Assembly (NCBI GenBank): GCA_025464275.1 | Contig: JAODGR010000034.1 | Span: forward strand, 1 to 11,561 | DNA length: 11,561 nucleotides | Direction: 5' to 3' | Origin: Methanosarcinales archaeon | GTDB lineage: Archaea > Halobacteriota > Syntropharchaeia > Alkanophagales > Methanospirareceae | In this document: positions 1 through 6,271 of the stretch, piece after piece | How positions within the stretch are numbered: the stretch's first letter is position 1 | Layout: each line of letters starts with the position of its first letter | Notes under the pieces: model-generated | The model's database searches: none | What the model was told of the DNA's origin: nothing | Seen by the model: the letters and a program-made list of their open reading frames with translations, nothing else | Translations under genes and position numbers: made by a program

Positions 1-552
1 AAGATAAAGCAGCGAGAGGACGGTACTAAACTGGATGCGCTGGTCATCTCCTCCGACCTCGCATTCGCTCCCGCGGATTGCTCGCTCCAGCTGCAGGGTA
101 GGGTCATGCCCGCATATAACACCCTCGCGGGACTGCCTGATGCCACTGTTAACCTCTCACAGAACGGAACAACCATCATCGAGTCGGTAACCACCAATAG
201 CAGTGGATATTACTCCTTCCATAATCCCCTACTCTTACCACCGGGTACATACTACCTGAGCGCATCCAAACCCGGATTCTGGGATAATACATCACTGATT
301 GCTCTCAATCTCACTGAACCTGGCTCTGCTACTCCGAACCTCAATCTCAACCTCAATCTCACTCTGTGGCTGAGATGCGACCTCAATAACAACGGTACAG
401 CTGCGGACCCTGAGGATATAGCATTGATGCAGGCAGCAGCTGCAGCTGCAATTGAGTCACCTCCCGACTGGCGTTACGACCTCAATACGAACACTATACC
501 TGCAGATGCCGGTGACCTGGTAATGATACTCAACACCGCTGCTAACAGCTAA
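1..552 (+). CDS. Secreted dockerin-domain protein, 3' part (5' end outside window)
   Basis: The reading frame is open from base 1, so this is the C-terminal 183 residues of a longer protein; the ATG at 106 is internal. The first residues (QREDGTKLDALVIS) resemble the last strand of a carbohydrate-binding or jelly-roll domain. Residues ~30-95 look like a carboxypeptidase-regulatory/SpaA-type beta sandwich, with NSSGYYSF and LPPGTYYLSASKPGF as typical motifs. A short LNLNLNLNL linker follows. Residues ~126-180 hold two archaeal dockerin repeats (DLNNNGTAADPED and DLNTNTIPADAGD) with Asp/Asn calcium ligands, separated by an Ala-rich helix. The second repeat lacks the usual Gly of the loop. The protein is probably exported and binds a cohesin module, perhaps as part of a glycan-binding surface complex; that role is inferred. 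It ends convergently with the glutamate synthase gene, 91 bases away. Confidence 0.8.
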   Translation, partial: KIKQREDGTKLDALVISSDLAFAPADCSLQLQGRVMPAYNTLAGLPDATVNLSQNGTTIIESVTTNSSGYYSFHNPLLLPPGTYYLSASKPGFWDNTSLIALNLTEPGSATPNLNLNLNLTLWLRCDLNNNGTAADPEDIALMQAAAAAAIESPPDWRYDLNTNTIPADAGDLVMILNTAANS

Positions 553-607
553 GCTAATTGCTAACACTGCCAGTGCTGATGAAAAAGAGCCGTGAAAGAA
601 GAAACGG

Positions 608-632
608 AAAAAAATAAAAAAAAATAAAAAAA
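608..632 (-). terminator. T-rich archaeal terminator after the FrhB/glutamate synthase genes
   Basis: Read on the minus strand, the stop codon at 644 is followed after about 11 bases by three T-runs (7, 9 and 7 T) separated by single A residues. Archaeal RNA polymerase terminates at such T-tracts without needing a hairpin. On the plus strand the tract is A-rich, so it should act only on minus-strand transcripts. Confidence 0.75.
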
Positions 633-643
633 CCTCTCAAACA

Positions 644-2251
644 CTATGACAGCAGTATCTCCTCGAACATGTCCGCCTCCAGCTCATGCAGCATCGGTAT
701 GCCTGTGACTTCAGATGCAAGTCTGCTCAATGCCGCTATATCGCTACGGTCTATCAGGTCCAGCCTGAACTTCCGCGTACCCGCAAGCATCTGCTTCAAC
801 CCCAGCCCCAGCCGCTCACTCAGATACGTGTATACACCAACCGCCGACCACGGTATCTCCTTACCTATCTTATCACCATATCTCGTCCTCAGCTCCTCTC
901 CCGCAATGAAGAACTGCTCCGGGCGGTTACCGTACTTATTCGCGAAATCACGTGGCAATCGGTTCTTCTCGGCGAGCTCGGTGAAATATAGCGACTTCAT
1001 CGCTGCGGTCAATGGCGACCTTGCCATTGTAATCGTCTTGACGAATGGACCTCTGCCATTGTTACCATCGAAATTGCTGAGCGCAATCGCCTTGAACATC
1101 TGCGTCTCGTTTATGAACCCACCTGCCATGCTTATATCAGGTACGTACCTCCCCGCACGCTCCAGTATCCGCGCACACCTGAGTACCTGCGCCTCTAAAT
1201 AAACCGTTGGGGTGCTCATCTCGTTCATCATCGGTACAGGACTCATTCCCGTACCACCGCCTGCACCATCAAACGTTATGTAATCTACCTTCGCCTCAGA
1301 AGCGACTTTCATCGTCCATGCCACATCCACCGGGCGATAAGCACCCGTTTTTATCGTCACGTGCCTCGCACCCACACTCCGTAGCCATTCAACATCCTCC
1401 ACAAAACTACGCTCCTCCGGGAAGCCCACACGACTGTGACGCTCAAACGTCTTGAACAGCCCGTCCTTGAACGCCTCCTGAACCGCCACGTCCTCTGGGT
1501 CCGGCTGCACCACATAACCCCTCCGCTTCAGTTCCAGTGCACGCTCCAGTGAGGATACTCGTATCTCACCTCCTATCGCCTTCGCTCCCTGACCCCATTT
1601 ACGCTCCACTATGTTCACCTCCAGATTCGAGATTACATACTCATCCACACCAAATCGCTGGTCCTCTACGTTCGTCTGCACCGCGACATCACCGTATTTA
1701 CCGTCCCAGTACTCCTTGAACAGCTTAACACGCCGCTCCATCTCCGGCGATTCCCTCACTTTACCATCGCTGAATACCGATTCACTATCCACTCCACACA
1801 CGTTCTCTCCAATGATTATTATTATCCCCGCGAGTGCAGCGCCGATAGCCAGTGCATCCCAGTTGTTCCGCCCTACATCGGTGGACCCAAACGCGCCGAT
1901 AGCCAGTGGCAGCTTCAGCGGGATACCCCCTATCTTCGTCTCTATATCCACATTCGGGAACAGAGCCACATCCGGACTGGGTTCTATACCCGCCGCACCA
2001 CGCAGCCGCGAGAGGATATTGAAATGCGACCAGTCGAGCCCGTAATCCTTGTTTGATGCGGCAGTGCTCCACCCGAATTGCTCCGGCTCTGGATACAATA
2101 CCTCTCTACCCCTGAATGCACTCTTTCCTATCTCGCATAGCACTGTACACTCCTTCACGCATATCGGACACATCCCGCTCAGTGCGTTCACGTCTCGTCT
2201 CCTCACGGACGTACCCGTGGTAGACCTCGCATTTGCATATATATCTCCCAT
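644..2251 (-). CDS. FMN-binding glutamate synthase family protein with N-terminal 4Fe-4S motif
   Basis: The family holds an FMN TIM barrel that in glutamate synthase reduces 2-iminoglutarate. Numbered from the GTG at 2260, C31, C34, C38 and C42 form a Cx2Cx3Cx3C iron-sulfur motif. The barrel spans roughly residues 95-500, with QGAKAIGGEI near 225 and ITFDGAGGGTGMSP at 328-341 (flavin/phosphate site). No C-terminal 3Fe-4S cysteine group of canonical large subunits is visible, and the usual GEGG signatures are altered (IGENVCG; QGAKAIGG). There is no glutaminase domain and no GltD-type subunit; instead an FrhB-family gene lies 51 bases upstream. The ATG at 2251 is preferred because GAGGTGAT, a good Shine-Dalgarno match, lies at 2256-2263; the GTG at 2260 falls inside that match. 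Family is sure; glutamate synthesis is not. Confidence 0.85.
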   Translation of the reverse strand: MGDIYANARSTTGTSVRRRDVNALSGMCPICVKECTVLCEIGKSAFRGREVLYPEPEQFGWSTAASNKDYGLDWSHFNILSRLRGAAGIEPSPDVALFPNVDIETKIGGIPLKLPLAIGAFGSTDVGRNNWDALAIGAALAGIIIIIGENVCGVDSESVFSDGKVRESPEMERRVKLFKEYWDGKYGDVAVQTNVEDQRFGVDEYVISNLEVNIVERKWGQGAKAIGGEIRVSSLERALELKRRGYVVQPDPEDVAVQEAFKDGLFKTFERHSRVGFPEERSFVEDVEWLRSVGARHVTIKTGAYRPVDVAWTMKVASEAKVDYITFDGAGGGTGMSPVPMMNEMSTPTVYLEAQVLRCARILERAGRYVPDISMAGGFINETQMFKAIALSNFDGNNGRGPFVKTITMARSPLTAAMKSLYFTELAEKNRLPRDFANKYGNRPEQFFIAGEELRTRYGDKIGKEIPWSAVGVYTYLSERLGLGLKQMLAGTRKFRLDLIDRSDIAALSRLASEVTGIPMLHELEADMFEEILLS

Positions 2252-2270
2252 CTCAATCACCTCTTATCCT

Positions 2271-2297
2271 ATCTTAGCTTATCTTAGCTTATCTTAG
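2271..2297. repeat. Tandem 10-base repeat, about 2.7 copies
   Basis: ATCTTAGCTT occurs at 2271-2280 and 2281-2290, and a third partial copy (ATCTTAG) follows. The array fills most of the spacer between the FrhB-family stop and the ribosome binding site of the synthase gene. No function is evident. Confidence 0.85.
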
Positions 2298-2302
2298 CCC
2301 GG

Positions 2303-3409
2303 TCACTGCATGGACTGCAACGTAAAAGAATACGGATTCGTCAGGCAGGCAGCACAGATGCCTATCTGGTCCATTATATTACCGTAATTCATCATCTTCT
2401 TCCTGAATGCAAGCCGCTTCATCTTCTCTATCCCCGCTTCGTCCATCGGTTTCGTCTCTATCGCACCGGCGGCAGTTGCAACTTCCACCAGCTCTCTCCC
2501 TCCACCCGTACGGATAATCAGCGATGTCCAGCCTTCAGGCGAGCCAGAAGAGCCTGCGGAGATATCTGCAAGCTGAGCTGTGAAATCCTCGCATAGGTGG
2601 CACGTATCACGCACACAGGCAGCCAGCTCCCTCGTAGGGATACTGAAATCCGAATCCACTGTCTCCACTATGAAGTTACCTCCCATAACATAGAACTTCT
2701 CTACAGCCCTGATATCTATATCCCGCGCGGCGAGAAACCGGACGAGGTCACGATGCCAGAACGCTTCGGTGCAGAATAGCCCGATCAGAACCTTCACCCG
2801 GTCAAGCTCCAGTGCAGGCATATGCAGTGCCTGGAGCCGTCTCACTGCCTCTATGTTGCAGCCTGTACCGACCATCGCGATATTCTCATAACCACGGTCT
2901 ATCGCTTCCCACAAGCCCTTAACAGAAGGGCAGGCGGTATATTTCGGCCCCACACCACGCACCACTTCCGCCGGTGTGGTGGCAACAAAGGGCTCGGCTC
3001 GCCAGTCCTCAGTTCGCGTGGCGATAACCGCAGCATCTATGAAGCCCTCATCCAGTGCTCCACATAGCATCGCCGTTATGGCACCACTGTTGGGTCCCAC
3101 TCGCAAACTCACATCCCTTGCCCTCGCTATCACTATATCCTCATAATATGCCAGAATCCGCTCCTCCGGCGATGACGTGTTCGGACTGAAATCACACACA
3201 CCATAGTCCTTCCTCGGACACTCCTCCTCACACAGCCGGCAGGCTGCGAATGTGCGCGGGCAGAAACTGAAGCAGAAACCCGTTGATGCCGAACCACCGC
3301 AACCTTTATCCCATACCACTTCCTCCTCACGGTACTTCTCAAAATCCGGTATGAACGCAGCACAGGCGCCGCAATAGCAGCACACCGGAAAACTCCTCGG
3401 TCTCTCCAT
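2303..3409 (-). CDS. Coenzyme F420 hydrogenase/dehydrogenase beta-subunit (FrhB/FpoF) family protein
   Basis: FrhB-type subunits bind FAD and iron-sulfur clusters and exchange hydride or electrons with F420. The protein has 368 residues. The N-terminal CCYCGACAAFIP is the family's opening motif, with its usual final Cys-Pro changed to Ile-Pro. Eleven cysteines fall within residues 10-72, including CRLCEEEC at 57-64, enough for about two 4Fe-4S clusters. The FAD-domain segment SGAITAMLCGALDEGFIDA is at 108-126. The C-terminal CVRDTCHLCEDFTAQLADIS (265-284) followed by GWTSLIIRTGGG is diagnostic of the family. The synthase-family gene follows 51 bases downstream, so this subunit is likely its electron donor module, taking electrons from F420H2. 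An F420-linked glutamate synthase has been proposed for such pairs, but that function is inference here. Start ATG 3409 has a weak AAGGAT upstream. Confidence 0.88.
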   Translation of the reverse strand: MERPRSFPVCCYCGACAAFIPDFEKYREEEVVWDKGCGGSASTGFCFSFCPRTFAACRLCEEECPRKDYGVCDFSPNTSSPEERILAYYEDIVIARARDVSLRVGPNSGAITAMLCGALDEGFIDAAVIATRTEDWRAEPFVATTPAEVVRGVGPKYTACPSVKGLWEAIDRGYENIAMVGTGCNIEAVRRLQALHMPALELDRVKVLIGLFCTEAFWHRDLVRFLAARDIDIRAVEKFYVMGGNFIVETVDSDFSIPTRELAACVRDTCHLCEDFTAQLADISAGSSGSPEGWTSLIIRTGGGRELVEVATAAGAIETKPMDEAGIEKMKRLAFRKKMMNYGNIMDQIGICAACLTNPYSFTLQSMQ

Positions 3410-3423
3410 CTATCCTTTCCCCC

Positions 3424-3456
3424 TCTTATAACTCACCTCACAATCATATTTAAGAA
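3424..3456 (-). promoter_or_regulatory. Candidate promoter of the FrhB-family gene
   Basis: On the minus strand CTTAAATAT (3446-3454) is TATA-like, about 40 bases before the ATG at 3409. Initiation about 25 bases downstream would leave a leader of roughly 15 bases. A T-run terminator for the preceding gene lies just upstream, which supports a new transcript starting here. No start site was measured. Confidence 0.45.
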
Positions 3457-3480
3457 TGTTTCATAAATCATAATCATAAC

Positions 3481-3494
3481 AAAAAAAGCAAAAC
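3481..3494 (-). terminator. T-run terminator after the secreted stalk protein gene
   Basis: Minus-strand GTTTTGCTTTTTTT lies 36 bases past the stop codon at 3530 and before the putative FrhB promoter. It fits an archaeal U-tract terminator, so the L40e-cooC-secreted protein unit probably ends here. Confidence 0.5.
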
Positions 3495-3500
3495 AGTTAT

Positions 3501-3523
3501 GTATCTCGTATCTCGCATCTCGC
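3501..3523. repeat. Tandem 7-base repeat, three near-identical copies
   Basis: GTATCTC, GTATCTC and GCATCTC follow one another from 3501, then GCACC. The array lies directly downstream of the stop codon of the secreted stalk protein. No role is evident. Confidence 0.8.
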
Positions 3524-3529
3524 ACCACG

Positions 3530-4597
3530 CTAACCACGCCTCCGAGTCCATAATCCCGACAGTATAACACCTGCAGCGGCGAGAAGCAGTCCAAGGATAG
3601 CGAAGTGGAAACCATGAACTGATAACCGTGGTGAAGCAGTAGCAGCAGCTCCCGGTGGCGATGGCGACACTGCCGGGCTTGTGTCGGGTGTGGGAGGTGC
3701 AGGTGCAGGTGCAGGAGTGGATGCCGGCATCGAACTCGGACTTGGAACCGGAAACGGCACCGGCACTGATGCGGGTGGTGGCGGCGGCGGCGGAGTTAGC
3801 ACGGGTGTAAGTGTAGGTGCTGGTGTAGGTGTAAGCGTTGGTGCAGGTGTGGAGGTGGGTGCGGGTGAAGGTGTGGGTGTGGGTGAGGGTGTGGTGGGAG
3901 TAAGAGCAGACACGATACGAAGTCTCTTCTCTATTCCGTCCGCAGCGATGATAAATTCACCGGTTGGGACGCCCTCTGTGCTCAGCGCCTCATGAAACGC
4001 GCCAGTGGAATCTGCTGTAACTTTTAGAGCCATTGTAAACCTGAGTCTCACCACTGCTGTATCATCCTCCGCGTTACCCGAAATCTTTACATCGTGCTCG
4101 CCCTCAAGGTCCATTGGCATCGGTTCAGGAACACCTGGAACCTGAACCTCCACTGGCAGAGATAAGGAGAGTGTGCCCACTCCTTCGTTTATCACTGACG
4201 GCATCTTCATCACTGTTATCGGTATACCCCATATCCTCTTGATAACGCTCACGTTATTCTCATCACAGACAAGTTCAATCCCGGATATCTCTATCTTCAT
4301 ATCCTTTATCTTATCAATGCGAACTGTAACCCTCTTATCACCCTCAGGGAAAAAGATACCATTGAACTCACGGCTGTATCTGCCTCCCTCCGTTACCGGT
4401 AAGGAGAGCGTGAATGAAGAGCTTAGCCAGACCGCTTCGTACGGCGCTGCTTCTCCACTGATGGTAACTTCTCTCCCCTGCAATACCTCCTCTGGTACGT
4501 TCAGCTCTCTTACTTCGCCACTCGCTACTGAGACAGTGCAAAGCGGCATTGCAATTGCCATTGTAAACATCACTATTGCTATTAATCCCTTCACCAT
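3530..4597 (-). CDS. Secreted surface protein with Pro/Thr stalk and archaeosortase-type C-terminal signal
   Basis: The function is unknown but the architecture is clear. Numbered from ATG 4630, residues 12-38 form a signal peptide (MVKGL, hydrophobic core, likely cleavage after VSVASG). Residues 40-242 are beta-rich and extracellular, resembling Ig-like or transport-modifier sandwiches. Residues 243-334 are a Pro/Thr/Ala/Ser stalk with an eight-proline run, probably glycosylated. Residues 338-366 are tripartite: VHGF, a ~20-residue hydrophobic span, then WTRRRG. This matches the layout of PGF-CTERM substrates, with His in place of Pro. I place the start at ATG 4597, because GGGAGG sits just upstream and it gives a normal signal peptide. 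The ATG at 4630 overlaps the cooC stop as ATGA and remains possible; translation is probably coupled to cooC either way. The archaeosortase encoded 1.6 kb away is the likely processing enzyme. Confidence 0.8.
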   Translation of the reverse strand: MVKGLIAIVMFTMAIAMPLCTVSVASGEVRELNVPEEVLQGREVTISGEAAPYEAVWLSSSFTLSLPVTEGGRYSREFNGIFFPEGDKRVTVRIDKIKDMKIEISGIELVCDENNVSVIKRIWGIPITVMKMPSVINEGVGTLSLSLPVEVQVPGVPEPMPMDLEGEHDVKISGNAEDDTAVVRLRFTMALKVTADSTGAFHEALSTEGVPTGEFIIAADGIEKRLRIVSALTPTTPSPTPTPSPAPTSTPAPTLTPTPAPTLTPVLTPPPPPPPASVPVPFPVPSPSSMPASTPAPAPAPPTPDTSPAVSPSPPGAAATASPRLSVHGFHFAILGLLLAAAGVILSGLWTRRRG

Positions 4598-4626
4598 TCC
4601 TGAGCCCTCCCACATACCCTCTCCTA

Positions 4627-5436
4627 TCATCTACCACCAGCCAGCCCAACCTGCCCTAATAAACGTTTCACCGCTAACACCGACGGCGCACTCTCAGGTA
4701 AATCTATCACGGGCTTACCACTGAGGTCGTATTCCTCTATCAATGGGTCAAAGGGGATAACCTCTTCTATCTCCAGTCCATATCTACTCGCTTCTTCCCT
4801 CACTCGCTCCTCCGCCGCCACCGCTGCTACTGCTGGTGTAGAGGGTATCTTATTCGCCACGGTGAGCATCCGCCGTACACCCACTTCTATCTCGCCCGCA
4901 ATCTCCTTCAGCCGCACAGCCGTCTTTATGCTCTTCATCGTGGCATCCAGCACCACTATCATCAGGTCAACATCCCTGGTTGTTCGCCGGCTGAGATGCT
5001 CCAGACCCGCTTCACAGTCTATCACGGTATAGTCGTAGTTCTTCGCCAGTGTATCTATAATCATCCTTAATATATGATTCACCGGGCAGTAGCAACCCGG
5101 TCCCTCCGGACGACCCATCACCAGCAGGTCAAAATACTCGCCCTCCTCTATTATCTCCCCTATCTTACCCTCAAACTCCACTCGCACATCCAGCATCGGG
5201 TCACGCTGCTTCGCCGCCAGCAGCTCCTCCCTTATATCTCCCACACTCCTCTCATATGACATCCCGAGCGCATCCGGGAGGTTAGAATCTGCATCCGCAT
5301 CCACCGCCAGTACACATATATCCTCGTTATCCCTGGCTCTCTCCTCCTCTATCAGCTCTCTTATCAGCAGTGCCGAGATAACCGTCTTACCCGTCCCTCC
5401 CTTGCCTGCTACCGCTATTACTCTACCTCCTCTCAT
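4627..5436 (-). CDS. cooC: CooC-like nickel insertion ATPase for CO dehydrogenase
   Basis: CooC is a SIMIBI-class (MinD/ParA-like) ATPase that matures the Ni-Fe cluster of CO dehydrogenase; in archaea it serves CODH/ACS. The protein has 269 residues. The deviant Walker A GKGGTGKT is at 11-18, and VDADADSNLPDALG at 45-58 is the switch I region typical of CooC. The nickel-binding Cys-x-Cys (GCYCPVN, C115 and C117) distinguishes CooC from MinD. VIDCEAGLEHLSRRT (138-152) is the Walker B/switch II region, and NKIP at 196-199 contacts the nucleotide. Length and motifs are those of an intact family member. It lies 62 bases downstream of rpl40e, and its TGA overlaps an ATG of the secreted protein. 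No CODH gene is in the window, so its client must be encoded elsewhere. Confidence 0.88.
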   Translation of the reverse strand: MRGGRVIAVAGKGGTGKTVISALLIRELIEEERARDNEDICVLAVDADADSNLPDALGMSYERSVGDIREELLAAKQRDPMLDVRVEFEGKIGEIIEEGEYFDLLVMGRPEGPGCYCPVNHILRMIIDTLAKNYDYTVIDCEAGLEHLSRRTTRDVDLMIVVLDATMKSIKTAVRLKEIAGEIEVGVRRMLTVANKIPSTPAVAAVAAEERVREEASRYGLEIEEVIPFDPLIEEYDLSGKPVIDLPESAPSVLAVKRLLGQVGLAGGR

Positions 5437-5452
5437 CTATCTGCTCTACCTA

Positions 5453-5490
5453 CCCTACTCTACCCTACCCTGCTCTACCCTGCCCTGCCC
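5453..5490 (-). repeat. Six G3 runs with 2- and 7-base loops (G-quadruplex-type motif)
   Basis: On the sense strand, six GGG runs are separated by loops of 2, 2, 7, 2 and 7 bases, built from GGGCA, GGGTA and GGGTAGAGYA units. The pattern meets the usual G3+N1-7 rule for quadruplexes. It starts 8 bases past the rpl40e stop and ends 16 bases before the cooC ATG. Folding is untested. Confidence 0.7.
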
Positions 5491-5498
5491 TTACAATT

Positions 5499-5645
5499 TC
5501 ACTTACCTCTGTGCTTGGACTTCAATCTCAACTCTCTCGAGTGGCATTTCCGGCATCTCGTAGCCCTCAGGGCATTCCTCGCATTACAGTTCATGCATAT
5601 CTTCACACGGAATAATCTCGCCTCCGCCTCCGGGAATCTTGCCAT
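5499..5645 (-). CDS. rpl40e: 50S ribosomal protein L40e (eL40)
   Basis: A 48-codon gene. The product begins MARFPEAEARLF and continues with a zinc ribbon, CMNC (residues 17-20) and CRKC (31-34), embedded in basic residues (KICMNCNARNALRATRCRKC), ending in KSKHRGK. Archaeal L40e has this opening, the same two CxxC knuckles and about this length, so the identification is firm. It is a component of the large ribosomal subunit. The ATG at 5645 follows a strong GAGGTGAGGAG ribosome binding sequence. The gene diverges from mptD and heads a minus-strand unit with cooC and the secreted stalk protein. Confidence 0.93.
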   Translation of the reverse strand: MARFPEAEARLFRVKICMNCNARNALRATRCRKCHSRELRLKSKHRGK

Positions 5646-5735
5646 TTCTACTCCTCACCTCACCTCGCTTCACATCACACATCACATCACGTCGCTCATC
5701 GCTCATCTATCATCTCTTCTCTCTTCTCTCAATAC
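5646..5735 (-). promoter_or_regulatory. Long C-poor, repeat-rich leader of rpl40e
   Basis: About 90 bases of likely 5' leader are made of successive short repeats on the sense strand: GAGAGAA/GAGAGAA, two perfect GATGAGC units (5694-5707), several GTGAT units, then GAGGTGAGGTGAGGAG next to the start codon. The last block offers overlapping Shine-Dalgarno matches. Cytosine is scarce on this strand. Whether the repeats regulate ribosomal protein synthesis is unknown. Confidence 0.5.
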
Positions 5736-5749
5736 TTCTCAGTACAGAT

Positions 5750-5821
5750 GAGATTAATTAATTATGCCTTTATCTCTTCTTTATCTTTATCCTTAATCTT
5801 AATAATTTAATTAAACCGCGA
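5750..5821. promoter_or_regulatory. Divergent AT-rich promoter region of rpl40e and mptD
   Basis: A strongly AT-rich block separates the divergent genes. ATTAATTAATTA (5753-5764) would place minus-strand initiation near 5735. CTTAATAATTTAAT (5798-5811) lies just ahead of the mptD ATG at 5822, where no ribosome binding site is seen, suggesting a leaderless or very short-leader mptD mRNA. CTTTATC repeats at 5780-5792 are a second TATA candidate. Confidence 0.5.
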
Positions 5822-6271
5822 ATGAAGGAAGCTGTGGTAGATTCTGACGGGATATCAAACAGGGATAGGGCATTATTTGAGGCTGGTATCAAGCTGGGCG
5901 CGCTTTACCACCAGTTCATGGGCACGCCCGTGAGCATGGAAACGGTGGACAAACTGGAAGTGGCGATGGAGAGGAGTGTATCGCTCCAGCCATGGGTGAG
6001 ACGTGTGCAGGTGAGAATAGACCGCGAGAAGCTGGAACAGCGTGTAAATGAGAATCAATTCAAATATTGCGAGTTGAGTGGCGAGATGCTGGATGTGGAG
6101 GTGGTGGTGCTCTACCGGCAGGTGGAAGTACATGCCCGGATACGCTACGATGAGGAGATGCGATACCCTCTCATGCGCATTGAGAGCGTATCGGTATCAC
6201 CTGAAGAGCAAGAGCGGTATCCGCCTGAGATAGAGGAAGATAACACGGATAAAATCCTCCACCAGGTCTAA
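5822..6271 (+). CDS. mptD: Archaeal dihydroneopterin aldolase MptD
   Basis: MptD converts 7,8-dihydroneopterin to 6-hydroxymethyl-dihydropterin and glycolaldehyde in tetrahydromethanopterin synthesis. The family signature FEAGIKLGALYHQFMGTPVS is at residues 19-38. E20 and H30 keep the spacing of the active-site Glu and His known from the Methanocaldococcus enzyme, Q56 fits the conserved Gln, and Y109 in IRYDEEMRYP is a candidate for the conserved Tyr. The central CELSGEMLDVEVVVLYR is also typical. At 149 residues the protein is some 25-30 residues longer than usual, mainly from a charged C-terminal tail after about residue 120. That tail is encoded where the gene overlaps artA by 75 bases. 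The start at 5822 keeps the catalytic Glu and has no ribosome binding site. A cytosolic homotetramer is expected from the family. Confidence 0.88.
   Translation: MKEAVVDSDGISNRDRALFEAGIKLGALYHQFMGTPVSMETVDKLEVAMERSVSLQPWVRRVQVRIDREKLEQRVNENQFKYCELSGEMLDVEVVVLYRQVEVHARIRYDEEMRYPLMRIESVSVSPEEQERYPPEIEEDNTDKILHQV

Noticed and set aside
106..108. ATG as the start of the dockerin protein
   Set aside because: The frame is open from base 1 and the residues before it look like the end of another folded domain.
2271..2297. Tandem repeats as a CRISPR array or replication iterons
   Set aside because: There are fewer than three copies, with no spacers, cas genes or replication initiator gene in the window.
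3681..3995. Plus-strand reading frame encoding a Gly/Val-rich repeat protein
   Set aside because: It is the complement of the Pro/Thr stalk of the secreted protein; the composition follows from that and there is no independent start signal or domain.
5515..5751. Plus-strand 78-codon open frame
   Set aside because: The same bases encode ribosomal protein L40e and its leader on the minus strand.
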